Assembly: GCA_018432565.1 (NCBI GenBank)
Contig: JAHDSS010000560.1
Coordinates: 1 to 5,873 of the forward strand
Direction of reading: 5' to 3'
Length of the DNA: 5,873 nt
From: Kiritimatiellia bacterium
GTDB lineage: Bacteria; Verrucomicrobiota; Kiritimatiellia; CAIQIC01; Lenti-01
A program made the position numbers and the translations under genes. Under the pieces are notes generated by a model. The model saw only the letters and a list, made by a program, of their open reading frames with translations. It was not told the DNA's origin and ran no database searches. Position 1 is the stretch's first letter. The number at the start of each line of letters is the position of its first letter. This document shows positions 1-4,587 of the stretch, piece by piece.

Positions 1-17
1 CTCGGCCGCGCAGCAAT

Positions 18-63
18 ATACAATACGCATAGTTGACACATATATCATCTATGCGTATTGTAT
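18..63. promoter_or_regulatory. Inverted-repeat operator of the TA module
   Basis: A perfect 15-bp inverted repeat has arms at 18-32 (ATACAATACGCATAG) and 49-63 (CTATGCGTATTGTAT) with a 16-bp spacer. Several spacer bases next to the arms also pair (34-36 with 45-47), giving a longer imperfect dyad. The left arm lies just upstream of the -35 and the right arm covers the -10, so a dimer or pair of antitoxin molecules bound here would block RNA polymerase. AbiEi antitoxins of characterised type IV systems bind inverted repeats in their own promoter. That this repeat is the AbiEi site is inferred from its position and symmetry. Confidence 0.8.
33..61 (+). promoter_or_regulatory. Sigma70-type promoter of the TA module, probably leaderless
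   Basis: The -35 hexamer TTGACA (33-38) is a perfect consensus match. The -10 TATTGT (56-61) matches TATAAT at four of six positions, and the spacer is 17 bp. The usual start point 6-8 nt past the -10 falls at about 67-69, which is the toxin ATG itself (68-70). No purine-rich Shine-Dalgarno precedes that ATG; the bases before it are TATTTAC. The transcript is therefore predicted to be leaderless. The -35 lies in the spacer of the inverted repeat and the -10 in its right arm, which fits autorepression. The start point is inferred, not measured. Confidence 0.75.
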
Positions 64-67
64 TTAC

Positions 68-823
68 ATGAACCCATCCTCCCCGAAAACCACGGTGGAA
101 CTCTTCCATCTGCTGCTGCTCGATCTTCTGGGCCGGAAGACGGACCGCCAGCACTATGCCCTCAAGGGCGACTGCAACCTGCGGTTCTTTCTCAAAAGTA
201 TCCGCTACTCGGAAGACATGGACATCGACGTCGGTCCCGGCCTGCCGAAGGACAAGCTCGCGGATCTCGTGAACCGCATTCTGGATTCGAAACCGTTCGC
301 GGAAGTGCTCGCCTTGCGGGGCATCCGCCTCGCCGAACGGTCCGCCCCCAAGCAGACGGACACGACCCAGCGCTGGAAATTCGCCCTCCAGGTGGACGGC
401 GTCCTGATGCCGCTGCGCACCAAAATCGAATTCTCGCGCCGGGGCATGGATGCCGGGACCGCGTTCGGTCCCATCGACCCCCTGCTGATCCGCACCTACG
501 GCCTGACGCCCATTTTGGCCAACCACTACGCGCCGCAGGCCGCGCTGGACCAGAAGATCCGGGCCTTGGCCACCCGCCGCGAAATCCAGGCCCGGGACGT
601 ATTCGACGTCGATCTTCTCTTGAACTCCGGCGTCGCGCCCGGCCCGCTCGATGCCGCCCTGCGCCGGCAGGCGCTGGACAACGCGCTGACTGTCGCCTTC
701 CCCGCGTTCAAGGCCCAGGTCGTGTCGTTCCTGGACCCCGACCATCAGAACCAATACGACTCCGCCGACGTGTGGGAATCGCTCGTGCTGCGGGTGGTCG
801 CCGCCCTGGAGGATCATCCATGA
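68..823 (+). CDS. AbiEii-type nucleotidyltransferase toxin (type IV TA)
   Basis: This 251-aa protein is a DUF1814/AbiEii-like toxin of the DNA polymerase beta-type nucleotidyltransferase fold. Visible motifs are KGDCNLRFF (33-41) leading to SEDMDID (48-54) with acidic residues D50, D52 and D54; TKIEFS (118-123) with E121 as likely third acid; K163 in LDQKIRAL; and RDVFDVDLLL (176-185). These follow the four conserved AbiEii motifs in order. The usual Gly-Gly of motif I reads Gly34-Asp35, which is odd. Family toxins transfer nucleotides to RNA or other targets and arrest growth; some act in phage defence. The target here cannot be read. The start at 68 is the only in-frame ATG near the promoter and has no Shine-Dalgarno, fitting a leaderless message. 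The stop overlaps the antitoxin start as ATGA. The protein is cytosolic: no signal or membrane segment is seen. TTG leucine codons (four) are more common than in the downstream operon, a weak hint of acquisition. Confidence 0.88.
   Translation: MNPSSPKTTVELFHLLLLDLLGRKTDRQHYALKGDCNLRFFLKSIRYSEDMDIDVGPGLPKDKLADLVNRILDSKPFAEVLALRGIRLAERSAPKQTDTTQRWKFALQVDGVLMPLRTKIEFSRRGMDAGTAFGPIDPLLIRTYGLTPILANHYAPQAALDQKIRALATRREIQARDVFDVDLLLNSGVAPGPLDAALRRQALDNALTVAFPAFKAQVVSFLDPDHQNQYDSADVWESLVLRVVAALEDHP
808..813 (+). promoter_or_regulatory. Strong Shine-Dalgarno of the antitoxin gene
   Basis: GGAGGA ends 6 nt before the ATG at 820. It fixes that start inside a longer open frame and lies within the last codons of the toxin gene. 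Its strength contrasts with the absence of a Shine-Dalgarno at the toxin start. Confidence 0.85.
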
Positions 824-1443
824 CCCTCGTCAGCGCATGGGAACGGCTGCGCGCCCTCGGGTTGCCGGTTTTCCGCACGGCGGATGCCGCGCTCCGGCTC
901 GCCGTCGATTCGCCGCACGCCTCGCAGATCCTGGCGCGGTTGGCCCGGCACGGCCACGTGGTCCGCATCAAGCGCGGCCTGTGGGCGGTGGCCGGCACGG
1001 ATCCGCTGGCGCTCGCGCCGCATTTGACCGCGCCGCTGCCCGCCTACGTCTCGCTGCAATCCGCGCTCTATGTTCACGGCATGATCTCCCAGATTCCGGA
1101 CGTCGTGTATTGCGTGTCCCTGGCCCGCACACGGCGCTACCGGTTTCCCGCGGGAACGGTGTCGGTCCACCATGTGCCGGCCCGCTTCTTCTTCGGCTTC
1201 GATCCACGCGCCGACGGCGCCGTGGCCATTGCCACGCCCGAAAAAGCCCTGGCGGACTTCCTGTATCTCGGCACCGCCAAATCCCGGCTGTTCGCCGCCT
1301 TGCCCGAACTGACGCTTCCGGCCGGCTTCAGCCGGAGGCGCCTCGCGGCGATGATCGCGCAAATTCCCGACCGCAAGCGACGCACCTACGCCCGAAAACA
1401 ACTCGAAAAACTCCTGGCGGCTACCGCGGCCACCGCCCTGTAG
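820..1443 (+). CDS. AbiEi-type winged-helix antitoxin/autorepressor
   Basis: This 207-aa protein matches the AbiEi antitoxin pattern. The N-terminal winged helix-turn-helix spans about residues 5-58, with recognition region SQILARLARHGHVVRIKRGLWAV (about 35-57) ending in the wing-like RIKRGLWAV. The C-terminal antitoxin domain shows YVSLQSALYVHGMISQIP (76-93) and the family signature TPEKALADFLYL (139-150). A basic tail (DRKRRTYARKQLEK, 184-197) ends the protein. In this family the N-terminal domain binds promoter inverted repeats and the C-terminal domain is needed to neutralise the toxin without a stable complex (type IV). Both roles are inferred here. The open frame continues upstream, but the ATG at 820 is chosen because it is preceded by GGAGGA at 6-nt spacing and overlaps the toxin stop (ATGA), giving translational coupling. 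The stop codon lies inside a 20-bp sequence repeated 136 bp downstream. Confidence 0.88.
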   Translation: MTLVSAWERLRALGLPVFRTADAALRLAVDSPHASQILARLARHGHVVRIKRGLWAVAGTDPLALAPHLTAPLPAYVSLQSALYVHGMISQIPDVVYCVSLARTRRYRFPAGTVSVHHVPARFFFGFDPRADGAVAIATPEKALADFLYLGTAKSRLFAALPELTLPAGFSRRRLAAMIAQIPDRKRRTYARKQLEKLLAATAATAL

Positions 1444-1588
1444 GCCCCCGCGTCCGGCTGTTCACTTGAACATTGGATATTGGACATTGAATAGTGGACA
1501 TTGAATCCCTTGGCTGTTCCGATCCGTCACGTCATCGCCGTGGCCTACAAAGACAAAAATCCGCCATCCCGCCCTGTAGGCCCCCGCG
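1433..1588 (+). repeat. 20-bp direct repeat pair, first copy covering the antitoxin stop
   Basis: CCGCCCTGTAGGCCCCCGCG occurs exactly at 1433-1452 and again at 1569-1588. The first copy holds the last codons and TAG stop of the antitoxin gene. The bases between include the heptamer array at 1465-1506. A related CCGCCCTA core recurs at 5734-5741, so this may be one member of a dispersed repeat family. Confidence 0.85.
1465..1506 (+). repeat. Six tandem ATTGRAY heptamers
   Basis: The stretch divides into six 7-bp units: CTTGAAC, ATTGGAT, ATTGGAC, ATTGAAT, AGTGGAC, ATTGAAT. The consensus is ATTGRAY. Within it a 12-bp string (TGGACATTGAAT) recurs at 1481-1492 and 1495-1506. The array is AT-rich in otherwise GC-rich DNA. 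It resembles the short tandem heptamer arrays known from some cyanobacterial intergenic regions in layout only. Confidence 0.8.
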
Positions 1589-1676
1589 ACGGCCGGCACC
1601 CCGGCTTGGACCCGCGCACCGGTTCAACCGCCGTGGGCGCATCTGCGATTCGGTGTCGTCAGAATTGGCTCTCGTA

Positions 1677-1698
1677 GCGCGGGGCTCCTGTCCCGCGC
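1677..1698 (+). repeat. GC hairpin in a GTAG-GCGG type repeat
   Basis: GCGCGGG (1677-1683) pairs perfectly with CCCGCGC (1692-1698) over an 8-nt loop, preceded by CGTA. The layout (GTAG, GC-rich stem, short loop) resembles the inverse of the hairpin at 5717-5737. No T-tract follows, so an intrinsic terminator is unlikely. Confidence 0.55.
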
Positions 1699-1760
1699 GG
1701 ATTCTTGCAACCGCACGCGACATGAGCCGCATGCCACGAAGGCAATAGGCTGTGCGGCTG

Positions 1761-1948
1761 TCATCCCGAGCAGACTTGTCCGCCGACTTGTCCGCCATAG
1801 CCTTGGCGAAGGAGGAAGCCTTGCGCGAAGGCGGAGTCGAGGGATCTCGGCTTGGCCCCGCAGGCCGGCCTTTGGGATGAGGCCGAGATCCCGCGGTGGC
1901 GGGACAAGTTATTTCGACTCCGGCGCTGCGCGCCTTCGCTCAATATGA
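1761..1948. repeat. Inverted pair of a dispersed intergenic repeat
   Basis: Two degenerate copies of one element face each other. The outer ends are TCATCCCGAGC (1761-1771) and, inverted, GCTCAATATGA (1938-1948). Middle segments CGGAGTCGA (1832-1840) and TCGACTCCG (1914-1922) are perfect complements. The inner stem GGGATCTCGGC (1841-1851) pairs perfectly with GCCGAGATCCC (1882-1892) around a 30-nt loop that contains the palindrome AGGCCGGCCT (1862-1871). The left copy also has an exact 12-bp tandem duplication (GACTTGTCCGCC at 1773-1784 and 1785-1796) and two similar AGCCTTG...GCGAAGG units (1799-1812, 1817-1831). Each strand could fold into a long hairpin. It may be a REP/BIME- or MITE-like element; no target-site duplication is evident. 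Confidence 0.7.
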
Positions 1949-2000
1949 CTTGGGCATGCACCGAATCGTAGACGCCCCCTCCCCATCCCCGCCCCTATCG

Positions 2001-2030
2001 CCCCCGCAGCCCCCGCAGCCCCCGCAGCCC
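2001..2030 (+). repeat. CCCCCGCAG nonamer tandem repeat
   Basis: Three exact copies of CCCCCGCAG (2001-2009, 2010-2018, 2019-2027) plus a partial CCC lie in a C-rich stretch just upstream of the operon promoter. Confidence 0.85.
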
Positions 2031-2040
2031 ATTTTCAGGT

Positions 2041-2070
2041 TTGACGCTTGCGCCCCCCCGGGCCTATTCT
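2041..2070 (+). promoter_or_regulatory. Putative sigma70 promoter of the TPR-lipoprotein-purU operon
   Basis: TTGACG (2041-2046, five of six consensus bases) and TATTCT (2065-2070, four of six) are separated by 18 bp. The spacer contains a run of seven C (2053-2059). A start near 2077 would leave a leader of about 64 nt before the ATG at 2141. A second TTGACT (2086-2091) has no matching -10. Confidence 0.55.
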
Positions 2071-2128
2071 GCGGGTACTCGGTAATTGACTATATGGCTT
2101 TGCATTCGGCGGGCCGCATGGGCCGGCC

Positions 2129-2134
2129 AAGGAG
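2129..2134 (+). promoter_or_regulatory. Shine-Dalgarno of the TPR gene
   Basis: AAGGAG ends 6 nt before the ATG at 2141 and settles this start over alternatives. It is the only clear ribosome site in this three-gene block. Confidence 0.8.
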
Positions 2135-2140
2135 CGCATC

Positions 2141-3538
2141 ATGGAAGAAGTCACATTGGAACAAATCCCCCGCAAGATCCGTGATTTGTACGAGAAAGCC
2201 ATGGCCGCCCTGGAGCGCGGCAACGCCGGCTACGCCCTGGACATGCTCAAGCAGGTCATGGCCGTGGAACCCCGCTTTCTCCTCGCCCGGAAAAACCTGC
2301 GCATCGCCCAGGTCAAGGCCCTCATGGCCAGAAAACCCAACGCCATGACGCATCAGCTCGCCTCCCTCAAGGGCGCCTTCACCCTGATGAGCGCCCAGGG
2401 CAAGCTGAAGAAAAACCCCCAGGCCGCCCTGGAAGGCGCCGAAAAGCTCCTCGAAATCGATCCGCTGAACCTCTCCTTCCTGAAATTCTTCGCGCAGGCC
2501 GCCGATGCCGCCGGCATGCCCGAGGTGGCCGTCCAGACGCTCGAAATCGCCAAGCCCTACTTCGCCAAGAACGTTGAATTCCTGCGGCTGCTCGCCCGCC
2601 TCTACATCGCCACCAACCAGCCCGGCGGCGCCAAGGACTGCTACGCCGCCGTCGCCGAGCTGCTCCCCAACGACCAGCTCGCCATCAAGAACCTCAAGGA
2701 TGCCGCCGCTCTCGACACCATGAAGATCGGCGGATGGAACGACACCAAGACCGACTTCCGCAGCAAGCTCAAGGACAAGAAGGAAGCCATCCTCCTCGAG
2801 CAGCAGGCCAAGTCCGTCAAGGGCGATGCCGACGTGGACACCCTGATCGCCTCGCGCCTCAAGGACATCGAGCGCGAACCCCAGAACATGAACTTCCGCC
2901 GCGCCCTGGCCGACCTCTACGTCCGCGCCGAGCGCTTCGACGAAGCCCTCCAGTCCCTCGACGAAGCCGTGAAGGCCGCCGGGCGCTCCGACCCCCAGAT
3001 CGAGCGCACCGCCTCCCAGATCAAGGTCCGCCAGTTCGATGCCGCCATCGCCGCCGCCAAAGAGGCCGGCGACGACGCCAAGGCCGCCGCCGTCGAAAAG
3101 GAAAAGGAAGACTTCATCTACAACGACGCGGTGGACATGGCCAAACGCTACCCGAACGACCTGCAGTTCCGCTACGAACTCGGCTTCCAGTACTACCTGC
3201 GCAAGCAGTACAACGAAGCCATCGAGGAGTTCCAGCTCGCCCAGCGCAACCCCCAGCGCCGCACCCGCGCCCTCTACTACCTCGCCCTCTGCTTCACCCA
3301 GAAGGGCCAGCTCGACATCGCCTTCGAACAGCTCCAGAAGGCCGCCTCCGAACTCACGCTCATGGACGAAACCAAGAAGGACGTCGTCTATCAGATGGGC
3401 GTCCTGGCCGACCAGATGGGCCGCCCCGACGAAGCCCTCGCCTTCTTCAAGGAAATCTACTCCGTGGACATCAAGTACCGCGACATCTCCGAGCGCATCG
3501 AAACCGCCTACCAGAAAAAATCGGCCCCCGGCTCATGA
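2141..3538 (+). CDS. Cytoplasmic tetratricopeptide (TPR) repeat protein
   Basis: This 465-aa all-helical protein has no signal peptide or membrane segment, so it probably acts in the cytoplasm as a protein-binding scaffold. TPR-like units can be picked out at about 12-45, 143-176 (FLRLLARLYIATNQPGGAKD), 249-282 (FRRALADLYVRAERFDEALQ), 340-371 (YELGFQYYLRKQYNEAIEEF), 374-407 and 412-445 (YQMGVLADQMGRPDEALAFF). A charged, lysine-rich, Ala/Glu-rich linker without TPR character (about 200-240 and 300-325) splits the N- and C-terminal groups and may be coiled coil. The C-terminal FKEIYSVDIKYRDISERIE (436-454) is a recurring end motif in bacterial TPR proteins. Partner and pathway are unknown. The start is set by AAGGAG at 6 nt. 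The stop overlaps the lipoprotein start as ATGA, so the two are probably made together. Third codon positions are strongly C/G. Confidence 0.85.
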   Translation: MEEVTLEQIPRKIRDLYEKAMAALERGNAGYALDMLKQVMAVEPRFLLARKNLRIAQVKALMARKPNAMTHQLASLKGAFTLMSAQGKLKKNPQAALEGAEKLLEIDPLNLSFLKFFAQAADAAGMPEVAVQTLEIAKPYFAKNVEFLRLLARLYIATNQPGGAKDCYAAVAELLPNDQLAIKNLKDAAALDTMKIGGWNDTKTDFRSKLKDKKEAILLEQQAKSVKGDADVDTLIASRLKDIEREPQNMNFRRALADLYVRAERFDEALQSLDEAVKAAGRSDPQIERTASQIKVRQFDAAIAAAKEAGDDAKAAAVEKEKEDFIYNDAVDMAKRYPNDLQFRYELGFQYYLRKQYNEAIEEFQLAQRNPQRRTRALYYLALCFTQKGQLDIAFEQLQKAASELTLMDETKKDVVYQMGVLADQMGRPDEALAFFKEIYSVDIKYRDISERIETAYQKKSAPGS

Positions 3539-4557
3539 AAACGCTCCGCCCCGCCGCCGTCCTGTCTGCCCTGGCCCTGCTGACTGCGACCGGTCTGGGA
3601 ACGGCCGGGTGCTCCCAATCCGCCCCGGCGCCGTCCGCGGAGGATCTCCCCGGCGCCGCCCGGCCCGCCGACGGCGAGTTCTCCGTCATGACCTTCAACC
3701 TGGACCGCTATGCCCTGTCCGCGCCCGAAGGCCTCGATGACGCAGCTCCCGCCGCGCCCCCCCCGGGTGCCGACGCCATCGTCCGCGCCATCCGCCAGGC
3801 CTCGCCCGACGTCCTGGCCGTGCAGGGCATGGGCCCGCCCGACGCCTGGGACGATTTCCGCTTCCGTCTGCGCCAGGCCGGCCTGGAGTACCGCTTCGAG
3901 GAATATCTCTCCCGCGACGACGACCAGGAACTGCGCCTCGCCGTCCTCTCCCGCCACCCCATCGTCTCCCGCTCCCCGCGCATCCGGGACCGCTACACCA
4001 TCGGCCCCGGCCAGTTCCCCGTCCTGCGCGGATTCATCGAACTGGATATCGAACCCGATCCCGGCTACCGCTTCCGCCTGTTTGTCGCCCACCTCAAATC
4101 CAAGCGCTTCCACGAATACGGCCAGGCCGAAATGCGCCGCAACGAGGCCCGCCTGCTCGCCAACCACATCCGCGCCTCGCTCCAGGAAAATCCCGGCCTG
4201 AATCTCCTCGTCGCCGGCGATTTCAGCGACGAACCCGGCTCCCGCGCCCTGCGCGAAGTCCTCTTCTACCAGGGCAAGCCCGTCCTCTTCGACCTGCGCC
4301 CCGCCGACCCCGATGGCGACGCCTGGACCCGGCGCGCCGATGCCGACCGGCATCTGCGCACCAGCTTCCTCCTCGTCAACAACGGCATGCTCAACGAAGT
4401 CCTGCCCGACAAGACCCGCATCCTCCAGACCCCCGGCCTGCGGAACGCCACCGCCCACCGTCCGCTGATCGCCACCTTCGCCGCGCGGGAGCAGGGGCCG
4501 GAGAGCGCTCCCGATCTGTCGGAGCGCCGCCCCGTGGAATATCCCGAATACGACTGA
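3535..4557 (+). CDS. Lipoprotein of the endonuclease/exonuclease/phosphatase (EEP) fold, probable pseudoenzyme
   Basis: This 340-aa protein starts with a short basic N-terminus, a hydrophobic core (7-22) and a lipobox-like TAGC with Cys26; Ser27 at +2 suggests the outer membrane. A Pro/Ala-rich linker follows. The EEP fold is recognised from VMTFNLDRY (51-59), SPDVLAVQ (90-97), LAVLSRHPIVS (135-145), LFVAHLKSKR (182-191), LLVAGDFSDEPGS (224-236), SFLLVNNGM (277-285) and NATAHRPLIATF (304-315). Against the canonical motifs, the metal-binding Glu after LQ is Gly98, Asn of GDFN is Ser231, Asp of the R-x-DY motif is Ser277, and Asp of SDH is Ala307. N55, H186, D229 and H308 remain. Intact relatives are metal-dependent nucleases or phosphodiesterases; this one is likely inactive, perhaps a binding protein. 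It overlaps the TPR gene (ATGA) with no good Shine-Dalgarno, implying coupling. A run of eight C (3757-3764) lies in the linker. The frame is otherwise intact. Confidence 0.8.
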   Translation: MKTLRPAAVLSALALLTATGLGTAGCSQSAPAPSAEDLPGAARPADGEFSVMTFNLDRYALSAPEGLDDAAPAAPPPGADAIVRAIRQASPDVLAVQGMGPPDAWDDFRFRLRQAGLEYRFEEYLSRDDDQELRLAVLSRHPIVSRSPRIRDRYTIGPGQFPVLRGFIELDIEPDPGYRFRLFVAHLKSKRFHEYGQAEMRRNEARLLANHIRASLQENPGLNLLVAGDFSDEPGSRALREVLFYQGKPVLFDLRPADPDGDAWTRRADADRHLRTSFLLVNNGMLNEVLPDKTRILQTPGLRNATAHRPLIATFAAREQGPESAPDLSERRPVEYPEYD

Positions 4558-4587
4558 CCTCCCCCTCCCCATGACCTCCCCCTCCCC
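4555..4587 (+). repeat. 17-bp tandem duplication across the lipoprotein stop and purU start
   Basis: TGACCTCCCCCTCCCC occurs at 4555-4570 and again at 4572-4587, period 17. The first copy carries the lipoprotein stop TGA. The A between the copies and the TG of the second copy form the purU ATG. The result is a pyrimidine-only 13-nt gap with no Shine-Dalgarno before purU. Confidence 0.85.

Larger units (their letters stand above)
1444..2040. other. Gene-free intergenic region rich in repeats
   Basis: About 600 bp separate the TA module from the promoter of the next operon. Open frames exist on both strands, but their translations are low-complexity peptides spanning the repeats, with no family motif, and they lack credible ribosome sites. 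What can be seen is repeats only: the 20-bp pair, heptamers, a GC hairpin, a large inverted repeat pair and a nonamer tract, each listed separately. No convincing hairpin-plus-T-tract terminator follows the antitoxin gene. Confidence 0.7.

Noticed and set aside
51..71. A six-codon open frame starting at the ATG in the inverted repeat and overlapping the toxin start as ATGA
   Set aside because: It lies inside the operator and -10 and upstream of the predicted transcription start, so it would not be transcribed.
58..819. Open frame upstream of and continuous with the antitoxin frame
   Set aside because: It runs antiparallel in sense to nothing and simply overlaps the toxin gene in another frame; its translation is Arg/Pro/Gly-rich without motifs. 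The antitoxin begins at 820 with a clear ribosome site.
1494..1961. Small open frames on both strands between the TA module and the TPR gene
   Set aside because: They cross the repeats, lack ribosome sites and encode low-complexity peptides typical of translated intergenic repeats.
1433..2030. CRISPR array or integron-like cassette site
   Set aside because: The repeats differ in sequence and spacing, there are no regular unique spacers, and no cas or integrase gene is present.
2734..3534. Long plus-strand frame in front of the lipoprotein
   Set aside because: It overlaps the TPR gene in a different frame and is Arg/Pro-rich. The lipoprotein signal peptide starting at 3535 marks the real start.
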